From Oceanicella actignis (GTDB taxonomy: Bacteria > Pseudomonadota > Alphaproteobacteria > Rhodobacterales > Rhodobacteraceae), in the NCBI RefSeq assembly GCF_008124525.1, contig NZ_VNHJ01000012.1, positions 17,139 to 81,138 on the forward strand: DNA of 64,000 nucleotides, written 5' to 3'. Of this stretch, positions 49,214 through 59,460 are shown piece after piece; position 1 is the first letter of the stretch, and each line of letters opens with the position of its first letter. The position numbers and the translations under genes were made by a program. Under the pieces are notes generated by a model. It had not been told where the DNA came from. It was given only the letters and a program-made list of their open reading frames with translations, and searched no databases.

Positions 49214-51241
49214 ATGGAAGAAGACGAGGACTACGAAGCCCTGTTCTTCGCCGAATGCGCGGACCTGCTCGGCGATCTTCAGGAGCAGCTCGACCGCATC
49301 GCCGACGGCGACGAGGATCCCGAGACGATCAACGCCGCGTTCCGGGCGGTTCATTCGGTCAAGGGAGGGGCCGCCGCCTTCGGCTTCACCGACCTGATCG
49401 GCTTCGCCCATATCTTCGAGACCGTGATGGACGGGATCCGCTCGGGGCGGCTGGAAACCACGCCGGACCTCGCCATGATCCTGGTCCGCGCCGGAGACGC
49501 GATGGCCCATCTCGTCGAGCTCGCCAGCCAGGGAGGCGGCGAACCGGAGGCGATCGTGCCGCGCGTCAAGGCGGAACTGGAAGAGGTCGCCGCGCAGCTC
49601 GGCGCCGAGGCCGCGCCGAAGCCGCAGCCGGAACCCGAGCCGGCGGCCGAATCCGCGTCCCAGATGGGCGAGGCCGCCTCGCGCGAGATCCGCATCCGCT
49701 TCGCCCCCGGCCCCGATTTCTTCGCCCGAGGGCACGATCCGTTGCGGATCTTCCGCGCCGCTCGAGAGCTCGGACTGATGTCCGCAGAGGTCGAGGGCGA
49801 GGCGCCCCCCCTGAGCGATCTGAGCTTCGAAGCCTGCCCGTTCGTCTGGACGCTGACTTTCGACACCGACCGCCCCGACGCCGAAATCGACGCGTTCTTC
49901 GATGTCTGCGCCGATGCGGCCAGCATCGAGCGTCTGGACGGAGAGACGCCGACAGAGCCGACCGACCCGCCGACGCCGACCGAGCCCGCCGCCAGGAAGC
50001 AACCGCCGCCGCAGCCCGCCGCCTCCGCAAAGAAGAGCGGCAGCGGCGTCGCGCGCTCCTTGCGGGTCGACCTGGCGCGGGTGGACAAGCTCGTCAATCT
50101 CGTCGGCGAGATCGTCATCACGCAGGCCGTCCTGGCTCAGAAGCTGGCCGAAATCGACGGCGCCATGACGCTGGAGGCCGGCCACTCGCTCGAGGCTCTC
50201 AATCGTCAGACGCGCGAGCTTCAGGAAAGCGTGATGACGATCCGGGCGCAGCCGGTGAAAAGCGTTTTCAGCCGGATGCCGCGCATCGTCCGCGACCTGT
50301 CGGAAACCTTGGGCAAGAGGGCGCGGCTGGTCATCTCGGGCGAGAACACCGAGGTCGACACAACGGTCATCGAGGAGCTTACCGAGCCCCTCACGCACAT
50401 GCTGCGCAACTCGATGGATCATGGGCTTGAAAGCGCGGAAGAACGACGCGCCGCCGGCAAGCCCGAGGAAGGGGTCATTCACCTTTCGGCCGAACACCGG
50501 GGCGAACGGGTGATCATCCAGATCACCGATGACGGCCGCGGGATCGACCGGGACCGCGTTCTCGCCAAGGCGATGGAGCGCGGTCTGGTCGGTCCGGGCG
50601 AATCCCTGACCCCCGAGGAAATCGACGCCTTGATCTTCCACCCCGGCTTCTCGACGTCCGAGAAGGTGTCGTCGGTGTCCGGCCGCGGCGTCGGCATGGA
50701 CGTGGTGAAAAAGAAGATCCAGTCACTCGGCGGACGCTGCACCGTGCGCAGCGAGCCGGGCAAGGGAACCGAATTCACGATCACGCTGCCGCTCACCCTG
50801 GCCGTGCTCGACGGCATGACCATCCGCGTGGGCTCCGAACGCTTCGTGCTGCCGCTTTCGAGCGTGATCGAGGCGGTCAGGCTCGAGGACTGCGACGTTC
50901 GCGAGATGCATGACGGCTCGCGCATGATCGGCGTGCGAGGCGCGTATCTGCGGCTGATCTCGCTGCGCAAGACGCTTGGCCTGCCTCCGGCGGACGCGCC
51001 CGAGACGATGGCCGTCGTCGCCGACACCGAAACGGACGGGCATGTGGCGCTGCTCGTCGACGAGCTGATCGGCCAGCGTCACGTGGTCCTCAAGAGTCTC
51101 GAGACGAACTTCAAACGCATCGACGGCGTTTCCGGCGCCACGATACTTGGCGATGGCAGGGTCGCTCTGATCCTCGACGTGCCCTCGCTGGCAAGCCTGG
51201 GCCTTCCCCGCAGAACCATGCAACAGGAGACGGTGCATTGA
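49214..51241 (+). CDS. cheA: Chemotaxis histidine kinase CheA
   Basis: 675 residues. P1 has the phosphorylated His47 in FRAVHSVKGGAAAFGF. A P2-like region and a long Pro/Thr-rich linker (about 150-270) follow. Then P3 dimerisation (RVDLARVDKLVNLVGEIVIT), P4 ATPase (N-box MLRNSMDHGLES, DDGRGIDRDRV, GRGVGMDVVKKK) and P5 CheW-like (FVLPLSSVIEAVRLED...). It phosphorylates CheY and CheB. An AGGAG site precedes the ATG, and the stop overlaps the cheW TTG start. Confidence 0.97.
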   Translation: MEEDEDYEALFFAECADLLGDLQEQLDRIADGDEDPETINAAFRAVHSVKGGAAAFGFTDLIGFAHIFETVMDGIRSGRLETTPDLAMILVRAGDAMAHLVELASQGGGEPEAIVPRVKAELEEVAAQLGAEAAPKPQPEPEPAAESASQMGEAASREIRIRFAPGPDFFARGHDPLRIFRAARELGLMSAEVEGEAPPLSDLSFEACPFVWTLTFDTDRPDAEIDAFFDVCADAASIERLDGETPTEPTDPPTPTEPAARKQPPPQPAASAKKSGSGVARSLRVDLARVDKLVNLVGEIVITQAVLAQKLAEIDGAMTLEAGHSLEALNRQTRELQESVMTIRAQPVKSVFSRMPRIVRDLSETLGKRARLVISGENTEVDTTVIEELTEPLTHMLRNSMDHGLESAEERRAAGKPEEGVIHLSAEHRGERVIIQITDDGRGIDRDRVLAKAMERGLVGPGESLTPEEIDALIFHPGFSTSEKVSSVSGRGVGMDVVKKKIQSLGGRCTVRSEPGKGTEFTITLPLTLAVLDGMTIRVGSERFVLPLSSVIEAVRLEDCDVREMHDGSRMIGVRGAYLRLISLRKTLGLPPADAPETMAVVADTETDGHVALLVDELIGQRHVVLKSLETNFKRIDGVSGATILGDGRVALILDVPSLASLGLPRRTMQQETVH

Positions 51242-51726
51242 CCAGGACCGACAGCGCCGCTGCGCCCGAAGCGGACGCCCCGCGCAGCGGGCAGAAGCAA
51301 TATGTGACCTTCATGGTCGGCGACCGCACCTATGGCGTCGACATCGTCAGCGTCCGCGAAATCAAGCAATGGACGCCCGCGACGATGCTGCCCAACCAGC
51401 CCGCCTACACGCGCGGCGTGCTCAACCTGCGCGGCACCATCGTGCCCGTGCATGACCTGCGCGCGCGTTTCGGCGGCCCGCTGACCGAAGCGACCGATAC
51501 GCATGTGGTCGTGATCGTATGGATCGGCCAGCAGACCATCGGAATTCTTGTCGACGCGGTCTCCGACATCATCACCGTAAGCCCCGACGACGTCCGCCCC
51601 GTCCCCGCCGGCGTCGGCGGCGCCGACGAGAAGGCCATCTCCGGGCTTGTGAACACCGAAGCGGGGCTGGTCTCGCTGCTGGATCTCGAAGGCCTGTTCG
51701 CGGCGAACAGCGAGAACGCCGCCTGA
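51238..51726 (+). CDS. cheW: Chemotaxis coupling protein CheW
   Basis: 162 residues. [49 protein letters not shown] and [22 protein letters not shown] are textbook CheW blocks. An N-terminal 20-residue Ala/Asp-rich extension precedes the core. The start codon is TTG, overlapping the CheA stop as TTGA. It links receptors to CheA. It is followed 26 bp later by the receptor gene. Confidence 0.95.
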   Translation: MTRTDSAAAPEADAPRSGQKQYVTFMVGDRTYGVDIVSVREIKQWTPATMLPNQPAYTRGVLNLRGTIVPVHDLRARFGGPLTEATDTHVVVIVWIGQQTIGILVDAVSDIITVSPDDVRPVPAGVGGADEKAISGLVNTEAGLVSLLDLEGLFAANSENAA

Positions 51727-51752
51727 TCTCGGCAAGTGAAAGAGGCAAGGAC

Positions 51753-54503
51753 ATGATCGCAAGACTCCCGCGCCTGGGCCGCCTGAACGTTACGACCAAG
51801 ATGACCGCCGCGACGGCCGGCGCGGCATTGCTGTGCAGCCTTCTGGTCGGCGCGGTCGCCGTGGTCTCGACCAAACGCAATGCCGAGCAGGAGCTGAAGG
51901 AGAACATCGTCGCCACGGCCAAGCGCAGCCGCACGCAAATCAAGCGCGAGGCCGCGGCCGTGGACAAGGATCTGGCTTTCCTTGCCTCGAGCCCGTTCGG
52001 CGGATCGGCTTTCCAGGAGCTCTACTCGGCCCACCTGCAGCAGCCCGGCGGGCCCGAGGCGCTGCGCGCCGCGGCGAAGGGCCAGGGGATGGACGGAATT
52101 TCCCCCTACGCCATCGCATATGGTCGGTTCATCGACACGCTCAAGTCCTTCGCCGACTCTGGCGGGTATCAGGATCTCCTCTTCGTATCCAAGGAGGGGC
52201 GCATCTTCTTCTCGACCGGAGCGCGCAAGGATCTGGGCGCCAGCCTTTCCGCGCCCGAATACTCTTCGTCGCCGCTTGCAAGCCTGCTGAACGATCTCGG
52301 CGGCTCGGGACGCGGCGGCGAAATCCGCTTCTCGGAATACGGCGCCTACCCTGCCGGCCCGCGCGAGGCCGGCTTCGCCGCGATCTCGGTCAATGGTCCG
52401 AAGAACAGCTTCGGCGGCGCCATCGTGCTGCGTCTTTCGAAGGAGAATCTGAATTCGCTCGTCAAGGCGCAGTCCGACGTTCTGACCGGCGTTCAGGTCA
52501 TCCTGCGCAACGCCGACGGCGAGTATCTGACCCGCGCTCCCTCGGGCAAGCCCACCGTTCCCGAAGAAGCGCTCGCGCAGATGCTCGAAGAGGCCCGCTC
52601 GGGGGAGATTCCGGCCAGGATCGTCAGCATGTCCGACGGAAGCAGCGCGGCCGTCGCCATCGCCGCGGCAAGTCATCGCGGGCTGAGCTGGTTCGTGCAG
52701 ACGACGCAACCTTTGGACAAGGCTCTGGCGGCAACCCGACAGAACATCATCGACATGACCATGGCGATGGCGCCGGCGCTGGCCTTGGTCGCCCTGCTTG
52801 GCTGGCTGGGCGCGCGCGGATTTTCCCGTCCGATCAGGGGCATCGCGGCGGCGGTCTCGCGCCTTGCGGAAGGCGAGGACGTCGTGCCCCCGGGGCTCCA
52901 GCGCTCCGACGAGCTTGGCGACCTTGCTCGGTCGCTTCACGTGATCCACGAGAAATCCCAGGAAACCCAGCGCCTCGTCTCCGCCATTGACGCCAGCGAT
53001 TCGCTGGTGACCATCGCCGACGCGGACTTCAACATCATCTTCGCCAACCAGTCGTTCATCTCGATGCTGGAGAAATGCGAAGACGAGCTGAAAAAGCGCA
53101 TTCCCGACTTCGAGGCGCGCTCGATCGTCGGCCGCAACATCGACATCTTCCATCGCGACGCCGTCGCCATTCGCAAGCGGCTGAGCGCCCTCGAAGGATC
53201 CTTCAAGGGAAAATTCCGTCTCGGCGAACGATCGCTGGCCTTCGCCGTCACCCCCGTCAAGGACCGCAACGGGGTTCCGCTCGGCTATTCGCTCGACTGG
53301 AAGGATCTGACCGACGTCGAGGCCATGGAACGGCAGGTCGCGACGGTCATCGACGCCGTGTCGCGCGGCGACTTCTCGCGGCGGGTCAACCTGGCGAAGG
53401 CCGATGGTTTCATGAAGGATGCGGCCGTCGGCATCAACCGCATCTGCGAAACCACGCAGGCATTCTTCACGGACCTCGAGCGCGTGCTGAAGGCGAACGC
53501 CTCGGGCCGCCTGGTCGAGCGCATGCCCGAAACGGGCCAGGGCGCGTTCCTCGAGCTGGCGGCCGCCGTGAACCGGATGAACGAAAAGTTCGCCGAAACC
53601 GTGCAGAACATCATGCGCAGCGCCACCGGAATGGGCGAAGGCATGCGCAAGATCGCCGAAGACGCGGCGGCTCTGTCGAGCAGAACCGAATCGCAGGCGG
53701 CGTCGCTCGAGGAAACCGCCGCCACGATGGAAGAAATGACCGCCAACGTGAAGGCCAATGCGGACAACGCCCGACAGGCGACCGAACTGGCGCGCGGCGC
53801 GGCGGAAAGGGCCGAGAGCGGCAAGGAGATCATGGAGCGCGCAGTCGGCGCCATGTCGCGCATCGAAAGCAGCTCGGCCAAGATTTCGGACATCATCAGC
53901 GTCATCGAGGCGATCGCCTTCCAGACCAACCTGCTTGCGCTCAACGCCGCGGTCGAGGCCGCCCGCGCCGGCGAAGCGGGCAAGGGCTTCGCCGTGGTCG
54001 CGGCCGAGGTCCGAACCCTGGCCCAGCGATCCAGCAAGGCGGCCAAGGACATCACCGCTCTGATCCATGACAGCTCGACCCATGTCGACGAGGGCGTCTC
54101 GCTGGTCAAGCAAACCGGCGCAGCGCTGAGCGAAATCGTCGCGTCCATCGCGCGCGTCGCGGAAACGATCGATGACATCTCCACCGCGAGCGAAGAGCAA
54201 TCCACCGGCGTCCAGGAAATCTCGAGCGCGGTCGCGCATATCGACGAGATGACGCAGAAGAACGCCGCCATGGCCGAGGAAAGCGCGAAATCGGCCCGCG
54301 CGCTGCAGAACGAAACCGAATGGCTGCTTGACCTGGTGAGCTTCTTCCAGACCGGCGCCCAGCCTGGCGGCGCGCGCTCGCCCAAACCTGCCAAGCCCGA
54401 GCGCATCGCGGCCGCGCCCGCGGCCAAGGCGACGCCCGGCGCAGGCGGGGCGGCGGCGGCGGACCTTGCGGTCGTCGACGACGAAGACTGGTCGGAGTTC
54501 TGA
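51753..54503 (+). CDS. Methyl-accepting chemotaxis protein with PAS domain and C-terminal DWSEF tether
   Basis: 916 residues. Membrane helix 1 about 17-39, a periplasmic Cache-like sensor region 40-333, helix 2 about 334-356, HAMP 357-410, a PAS domain 411-520 ([21 protein letters not shown]), a second HAMP-like/coiled section 520-620, then the signalling domain with hairpin tip near 716-760 ([21 protein letters not shown]). The last five residues are DWSEF, matching the xWxxF CheR/CheB docking pentapeptide at the end of a Pro/Ala linker. Ligand unknown. It is encoded inside the che operon, between cheW and cheR. Confidence 0.94.
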   Translation: MIARLPRLGRLNVTTKMTAATAGAALLCSLLVGAVAVVSTKRNAEQELKENIVATAKRSRTQIKREAAAVDKDLAFLASSPFGGSAFQELYSAHLQQPGGPEALRAAAKGQGMDGISPYAIAYGRFIDTLKSFADSGGYQDLLFVSKEGRIFFSTGARKDLGASLSAPEYSSSPLASLLNDLGGSGRGGEIRFSEYGAYPAGPREAGFAAISVNGPKNSFGGAIVLRLSKENLNSLVKAQSDVLTGVQVILRNADGEYLTRAPSGKPTVPEEALAQMLEEARSGEIPARIVSMSDGSSAAVAIAAASHRGLSWFVQTTQPLDKALAATRQNIIDMTMAMAPALALVALLGWLGARGFSRPIRGIAAAVSRLAEGEDVVPPGLQRSDELGDLARSLHVIHEKSQETQRLVSAIDASDSLVTIADADFNIIFANQSFISMLEKCEDELKKRIPDFEARSIVGRNIDIFHRDAVAIRKRLSALEGSFKGKFRLGERSLAFAVTPVKDRNGVPLGYSLDWKDLTDVEAMERQVATVIDAVSRGDFSRRVNLAKADGFMKDAAVGINRICETTQAFFTDLERVLKANASGRLVERMPETGQGAFLELAAAVNRMNEKFAETVQNIMRSATGMGEGMRKIAEDAAALSSRTESQAASLEETAATMEEMTANVKANADNARQATELARGAAERAESGKEIMERAVGAMSRIESSSAKISDIISVIEAIAFQTNLLALNAAVEAARAGEAGKGFAVVAAEVRTLAQRSSKAAKDITALIHDSSTHVDEGVSLVKQTGAALSEIVASIARVAETIDDISTASEEQSTGVQEISSAVAHIDEMTQKNAAMAEESAKSARALQNETEWLLDLVSFFQTGAQPGGARSPKPAKPERIAAAPAAKATPGAGGAAAADLAVVDDEDWSEF

Positions 54504-54505
54504 GC

Positions 54506-55354
54506 ATGACGGCGCTGCATGCGCAACGCCGCGAGCGCACATGCGCTCATGACGCAAGGATCTCCGAAGAGGACTTCCGGCGGGCGGCCGCGCTTCTTCG
54601 CCAGCTCGCGGGCATCGTCCTGGCGCCGCACAAGATCAGCCTGGTGCAGTCGCGACTGGCGCGGCGCCTCAAAGCCCTCGGACTCGACAACTTCAAGGAG
54701 TATCTCGACCTTGTCTCCGGGCCGGACGGCGTCGATGAGCGCACCGAATTCGTCAACGCGCTGACGACGAACCTGACGTCGTTCTTCCGCGAAAGGCACC
54801 ATTTCGAGCATCTGGCCTCGGAGCTTCTGCAGAATGTCCTGCGAAAACGCCCGCCCAGGGTGCGCCTTTGGTCGGCGGGATGCTCGAACGGGGCCGAGGC
54901 CTACTCCATCGCCATGACGATGCTCCCGGCGCTGGAGGCCGGTCTCGACGTGAAGATCCTGGCCACGGACATCGACACGCGCGTTCTGGGCCGCGCGAAG
55001 CGCGCGATCTATGCCGCCGACCAGGTCGAGGAGGCGCCCCCGGCTCTCCGCTCGAAATGCATGCGCAGCGTCGGCCGGGGCGAGGTCGAGATCATCGGCC
55101 CCGCCCGCGACGCCATACGTTTCCGGCAGCTTAATCTTTTCGCGCAGTGGCCCATGCAGGGCGCATTCGACGCGATCTTCTGCCGCAATGTTCTGATCTA
55201 CTTCGACGCGGAAGACAAAGCGCGGCTTGTCGACCGCTTCACGGGCAAGCTGACCTCCGGCGGCTTTCTCTATCTGGGACACTCGGAAGCCTTGATGTCC
55301 GATCATCCCATGCTCGAGCCGGTCGGCCGAACCATCTACCGGAGGCGCGCATGA
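54506..55354 (+). CDS. cheR: Chemotaxis protein methyltransferase CheR
   Basis: 282 residues. The N-terminal helical domain contains LAPHKISLVQSRLARRLKALGL. The SAM-binding fold has VRLWSAGCSNGAEAYSIAM (the common GEE is GAE here), ILATDIDTRVLGRAK and FDAIFCRNVLIYFDA. GGFLYLGHSEALM is near the end. It methylates receptor glutamates. The beta subdomain that docks to the pentapeptide is retained by length. The gene lies 2 bp after the receptor and overlaps cheD. Confidence 0.95.
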   Translation: MTALHAQRRERTCAHDARISEEDFRRAAALLRQLAGIVLAPHKISLVQSRLARRLKALGLDNFKEYLDLVSGPDGVDERTEFVNALTTNLTSFFRERHHFEHLASELLQNVLRKRPPRVRLWSAGCSNGAEAYSIAMTMLPALEAGLDVKILATDIDTRVLGRAKRAIYAADQVEEAPPALRSKCMRSVGRGEVEIIGPARDAIRFRQLNLFAQWPMQGAFDAIFCRNVLIYFDAEDKARLVDRFTGKLTSGGFLYLGHSEALMSDHPMLEPVGRTIYRRRA

Positions 55355-55947
55355 AAGCCTTGGCTCTCGCCGACCAAACGGCCCATTTCGACCCAAGGGT
55401 CAATGCCAAGGTCATCACCGTGCTGCCCGGCAACTATCATGTCACGAATGCGGATGCCGCCATCTCGACCCTGCTCGGATCCTGCGTCGCCGCCTGCATC
55501 CGCGATCGCGACGCCGGCATCGGCGGACTGAATCACTTCATCCTTCCCGCATCCGAGGCGGCGGGCGATTTGCGCTCGGCGCGCTACGGCGTCTTCGCCA
55601 TGGAGCTTCTGATCAACGAGATCCTCCGCCGCGGCGGAAGGAAGGATCGGCTTGAGGCGAAGATCTTCGGCGGCGCCCGCGTCGTCGACTCGGGCAAGGA
55701 CGACACGGTCGGGGATCGCAACGGCCGTTTCGTCAAGGCATATCTGAGCACCGAGGGGATTTCCGTTCTGGCCGAAGATCTTGGCGGCGAGCGGCCGCGC
55801 CGCGTGTTCTTCTTCCCTTCGACCGGACGCGTTCTTGTTCAACGTCTGGCGCGATCGGCGGCGATGGACGAAAGCGCCGTCGCGCGGCGCGCGATCGAAG
55901 AGCGCGTCAGCGCCCGACGCGCAGGCGGAATCGAGCTGTTCGAATGA
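55351..55947 (+). CDS. cheD: Chemoreceptor glutamine deamidase CheD
   Basis: 198 residues. The catalytic cysteine is in TLLGSCVAACIRD and the histidine in GGLNHFILPAS. AKIFGGARV is the third family motif. CheD deamidates receptor glutamines, creating methylation sites. No CheC is encoded nearby. It overlaps cheR and cheB by four bases each (ATGA). Confidence 0.94.
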   Translation: MKALALADQTAHFDPRVNAKVITVLPGNYHVTNADAAISTLLGSCVAACIRDRDAGIGGLNHFILPASEAAGDLRSARYGVFAMELLINEILRRGGRKDRLEAKIFGGARVVDSGKDDTVGDRNGRFVKAYLSTEGISVLAEDLGGERPRRVFFFPSTGRVLVQRLARSAAMDESAVARRAIEERVSARRAGGIELFE

Positions 55948-57014
55948 GCGCCCGGTCGATCTCCCCCCGGCCGCGCGTCCTGATCGTGGACGACAGCGCC
56001 CTCATGCGCGCGCTTCTGAAGCGAATGCTCGCAGCGGACGGCGACATCGACGTCGTCGGCGCGGCATGCGACGCGGAAGAAGCCCGAGCGCTCATCCCCA
56101 GGCTTGCTCCGGACGTCATAACGCTGGACGTCGAGCTTCCGGGCATGAACGGCATCACCTTTCTCGAACGCCTGATGCGATCGCGGCCGATGCCCGTGAT
56201 CATCGTGTCGTCGCATACCGTCAGCGGGGCGAGCGCCACGATTCAGGCGCTCCAGGCCGGGGCGCTGGACGTCGTCGCGAAACCTGCCCGGCGCAGCGAC
56301 ATGGAGGGCTTTGCGCGCGCGCTGCGCGACAAGGTCCGGGGCGCTCGCCATGCCCGGCTCCCCGGGTTCCGGCCCGCGCCCTCGACGCCTCGCGCGATTC
56401 GCCCGACGGCGTCGGCGCATGGGCGACGTCTCATCGCCATCGGCGCATCGACGGGCGGCGTGGGGGCCATCTCTTCGGTGCTGGCGCAACTGCCCGCCGA
56501 CATGCCGCCGATCGTGATCACGCAGCACATGCCGCCGGGCTACCTGGAACGCCTCGCCCATCGTCTGGCGCACCAGCTTTCGCGCGACGTCGCGCCTGCG
56601 GAAGAAGGCGAGGTCCTTGCGCCGGGCATGATTCGCCTTGCGCCGAGCGACCGACATCTGACCGTGTCCGGCCGCGCCCCGCACTACAGGGTGCGGCTTT
56701 CCGATGGGCCGCCGGTCAGCGGGCACCGTCCCTCCGTTGACGTTCTATTCAACTCTGTCGCGCAAAGTGCAGGCAGCGACGCGCTGGGCGTGCTGATGAC
56801 GGGAATGGGGCGCGACGGCGCGGCGGGCCTGAAGGCCATGCGGGACGCGGGGGCCTACTGCATCGGGCAAAGCCGCGACAGCTGCGTGGTTTACGGCATG
56901 CCGCGCGCCGCGGCCGAGCTGGGCGCGGTGGATGAGGAGATCGACCTGGATGAGATAGCGCAGAAGATCGTTTCCGTCGTCACGCTTCCTCTCATTTCTC
57001 AAGCCGCGAAGTAG
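55944..57014 (+). CDS. cheB: Chemotaxis methylesterase/deamidase CheB
   Basis: 356 residues: a receiver domain with acidic pair Asp16/Asp17 and phospho-acceptor Asp62 (VITLDVELPGMNG), an Arg/Pro-rich linker, and the CheB methylesterase domain with catalytic Ser in IAIGASTGGVGAI, His in ITQHMPPGYLERLA and Asp in GVLMTGMGRDGAAGL. Phosphorylation by CheA activates it to remove methyl groups. It follows cheD with a 4-base overlap. Confidence 0.97.
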   Translation: MSARSISPRPRVLIVDDSALMRALLKRMLAADGDIDVVGAACDAEEARALIPRLAPDVITLDVELPGMNGITFLERLMRSRPMPVIIVSSHTVSGASATIQALQAGALDVVAKPARRSDMEGFARALRDKVRGARHARLPGFRPAPSTPRAIRPTASAHGRRLIAIGASTGGVGAISSVLAQLPADMPPIVITQHMPPGYLERLAHRLAHQLSRDVAPAEEGEVLAPGMIRLAPSDRHLTVSGRAPHYRVRLSDGPPVSGHRPSVDVLFNSVAQSAGSDALGVLMTGMGRDGAAGLKAMRDAGAYCIGQSRDSCVVYGMPRAAAELGAVDEEIDLDEIAQKIVSVVTLPLISQAAK

Positions 57015-57023
57015 GAGAAACAC

Positions 57024-57404
57024 ATGCCTGCCGCCAAGACGCTCAAGGTTCTTGTCGTCGACGACCAGCAAACGATGCGCGGGCTTGCGCGCCAGTGCCT
57101 GAAAAAGCTTGGCGTCATCGACGTTTCGTTGGCGGCGTCAGGCGATGCGGCGCTTCAGATGATGGGCTCGAAGATGTTCGACATCGTCATCTCGGACCTG
57201 AACATGCCGGGTCTGAGCGGCGTCGAGCTGGCGCAGAAGATCAAGGCGCATCCGGTGTTCAACCGCATACCGGTCTTTCTGGCCACGTCGGACGCCTACC
57301 GGGATCAGGCGGTCGAGGGCGTGGTCGACCATTTCGTGGCCAAGCCTTTCAGCGTCGCCGACATGCGCGAGGCCATGGAGGCGCATCTGGGGCCGCTCAC
57401 CTGA
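57024..57404 (+). CDS. Chemotaxis response regulator CheY (copy 2)
   Basis: 126 residues, a single receiver: VLVVDDQQTMRG, phospho-acceptor Asp58 in IVISDLNMPGLSG, Thr in VFLATSDAY and Lys in VDHFVAKPFSV. A second CheY next to CheY1 could act as a phosphate sink or as the motor-binding form, as in Sinorhizobium. Sequence cannot decide. It lies 9 bp after cheB and ends the operon. Its last eight bases overlap the end of the opposite glycosyltransferase gene. Confidence 0.93.
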   Translation: MPAAKTLKVLVVDDQQTMRGLARQCLKKLGVIDVSLAASGDAALQMMGSKMFDIVISDLNMPGLSGVELAQKIKAHPVFNRIPVFLATSDAYRDQAVEGVVDHFVAKPFSVADMREAMEAHLGPLT

Positions 57405-58884
57405 CGTGGCCGGCTGGGGGAACGATCTCGACCGAAAACGCCGCGACCGCGCCCGATCGGTTGGCGAGCGGGGCCGAGACGACGAAAGGCGGGCCTTCGG
57501 CGGCCCTGCGATCGCGCAGCGACGCCGGCCGCGGGCCGCGCCCCTCCCACACCAGCACCTGGCGCCCGGCGGGCTCGGGCTGCCCCGGCCACGGCGCCTC
57601 GGCGGCCCGAACGTCCAACCCTCGGCGTTGCAGGGCGAGCGCAAGGTTGGCGCCGTCGACATGGCGCGCGCCGACGATGACCGCGCCCTCGACGTTGGCG
57701 CGCTCGGCGATCTGCGCCGCGAGGGCGTCGTATGGATATGCCAGACGGTGCGCGGAGAACGTCGTCACGCCCGCGACGCCGACAAGCGCCATGACGTAGG
57801 CGAACGCCGCCAGGCGCGCCAGGGCGCGCAGCCGAGGCGCGTCAAGGGGCCGCGCCGCCGCCAGCCACACCGGCAACGCGGCGAGCGCGGGCGTGAGGTA
57901 GCGCTCGCGCACCCGGTGCATGTCGCCCGCAAGAACGATCGCCGCGAAGACGGCTAGGGACGCAAGCATGGTCCGGCCCAGCGCCTGCACATAGGCGTCC
58001 GCGCGCCGATCGGGAAATGCGGGCGCGGGCGCGGCGCCCCGCCGCGCCAGCCACCACACGATCAGGGCGGGCCCCGCCCATGCCGCGCCCGCCTGCAGCA
58101 GGGACAGGAACCCGTCCAGCCCGATCCCGGGAAGATCGAGACCGCTGGTCGCGCCCTCGGTCGAGAACAGCTTGGACATGCGCGCCGTGCTCTGGCGCAT
58201 CTGAAGCGAAGCCGCGATCAGGGACGGCCCCGCCAGAACCGCGAAGACCGCGGCGCTGATCGCGACGCGGCGATCGGCGATGATCCCTCGCGTCTCGCGC
58301 CCCATCCACAGCGCCGCCAGGTAAGGCCCCAGGAACAGCGCGAAACTGTATTTGGACATTGCGCCGAGGGCCATGGCGGCGCCGAACCAGAGCCAAAGGC
58401 GCGGATGTCGGCGCTCTGGCGGGCGCAGGGCCAGAAGCGCACCCGCATGCACGACCGCCGCGGCGGAGGCCAGGACCAGCACCGAATGGGTCAGCGTCAA
58501 GGCCGACATCCACACGATCTGCGGCAGGAAGGCGGAGGCGGCCAGCGCGCCCAGGGCCGCGCGCGAGCCGCCAAGCCTGCGCGCCGCGTCCCATGTCAGC
58601 AGGTGAAAGGCGGCGAGCAGCGGAAACTTGACCGCCGCCGCGGCCGGCGCCCAAGCCCCGCCCGTCAGCGCCAGCGCAACGTGCATCAACCAGTTGTAGA
58701 GCGGCGGGTGCGAGTTGCCGTAAGCCATCCGAAGGTCGGTCTGCCCGACGAAATGCGCCTCGTCGACCTCCAGATGGGGCGACAGCCACAGCCGCAGCGC
58801 CGCAAGCGCCGCGACATAGGCCAGGACAAGCCACGGCCCGCGGCGGGCCCATCGGTCGATCCAGTCGGGTCGTTGGGTGGTCAT
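57397..58884 (-). CDS. GT39/ArnT-like membrane glycosyltransferase
   Basis: 495 residues with about ten hydrophobic segments, so an integral inner-membrane protein. SPHLEVDEAHFVGQTDLRMAYGNSHPPLYNWLM near the N-terminus contains the Asp-Glu motif and HPPL of the PMT/ArnT (DolP-mannosyltransferase-like) family. A cytosolic-side tail and C-terminal soluble domain follow. It probably moves a sugar from a polyprenyl-phosphate donor to a periplasmic acceptor. Acceptor unknown; a link to the other surface-glycan genes is inferred only. AGGAG lies five bases before the ATG. Confidence 0.82.
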   Translation of the reverse strand: MTTQRPDWIDRWARRGPWLVLAYVAALAALRLWLSPHLEVDEAHFVGQTDLRMAYGNSHPPLYNWLMHVALALTGGAWAPAAAAVKFPLLAAFHLLTWDAARRLGGSRAALGALAASAFLPQIVWMSALTLTHSVLVLASAAAVVHAGALLALRPPERRHPRLWLWFGAAMALGAMSKYSFALFLGPYLAALWMGRETRGIIADRRVAISAAVFAVLAGPSLIAASLQMRQSTARMSKLFSTEGATSGLDLPGIGLDGFLSLLQAGAAWAGPALIVWWLARRGAAPAPAFPDRRADAYVQALGRTMLASLAVFAAIVLAGDMHRVRERYLTPALAALPVWLAAARPLDAPRLRALARLAAFAYVMALVGVAGVTTFSAHRLAYPYDALAAQIAERANVEGAVIVGARHVDGANLALALQRRGLDVRAAEAPWPGQPEPAGRQVLVWEGRGPRPASLRDRRAAEGPPFVVSAPLANRSGAVAAFSVEIVPPAGHVR

Positions 58885-58998
58885 GGCGCGCTCCTGCCCC
58901 GTCCGCGGCACAGCTAAGGCCCGCGCGCGGCGCTGGCAAGGCCGGGCTTTCCGCCGCCGCGCGGCGCGCTAGAATGCGCCGTCAGCCTGGGAGCCGCC

Positions 58999-59409
58999 AT
59001 GAGGTCTCGCGCCGCAACAGTTCTGAGCCTGTGCCTCGCCGCTGCCGCGGCGGCGCAGCCGCGCGCGACCTCGCCCGACGAGTTCCGCGCATTCGCCGAA
59101 GGCCGCACGCTGCGCTTCGCCGCGGCGGAGGATCCCGCGCGCATCGTGGGAGCCGAGCAATATCTGCCGGGCGGGAGGGTCATCTGGCAGGATGCGGCCG
59201 GCCGCTGCGTTCGCGGCGCCTGGCGGGCGCGCGGCCAGGCGGCGTGCTTCACCTATGCCGATGCGCCCGATCGCGAGCTGTGCTGGCGCTTTGCGCGCGA
59301 CGAACAGGGCCTTCTGGCCACGCTGGAGGGCGACGACGCGGCCATTCTGCGGGTCGTCGGCGCCTCGTCGCGCCCGCTGTCCTGCGCGCCCTCGGGCGCC
59401 GGCGTCTGA
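58999..59409 (+). CDS. Small exported protein, unrecognised
   Basis: 136 residues. A Sec signal peptide (MRSRAATVLSLCLAAAAAAQ) and a compact mature domain with DEFRAFAEGRTLRFA, YLPGGRVIWQDAAGRCVRGAW, ACFTYADAPDRELCWRF and RPLSCAPSG. Four cysteines remain in the mature part, which may form two disulfides. The pattern recalls a lysozyme-inhibitor-like or other small periplasmic beta protein, but I cannot assign it. It stands alone, 50 bp before xseA. Confidence 0.75.
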   Translation: MRSRAATVLSLCLAAAAAAQPRATSPDEFRAFAEGRTLRFAAAEDPARIVGAEQYLPGGRVIWQDAAGRCVRGAWRARGQAACFTYADAPDRELCWRFARDEQGLLATLEGDDAAILRVVGASSRPLSCAPSGAGV

Positions 59410-59460
59410 GGCGCGCTTTCGCGCTGGCCGGGCGCGTCGGGCGGCGCTAGTCTGCGCGCC

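Noticed and set aside
51405..54557. A 1050-codon minus-strand frame opposite the chemoreceptor
   Set aside because: It contains no motif and the plus-strand receptor is intact.
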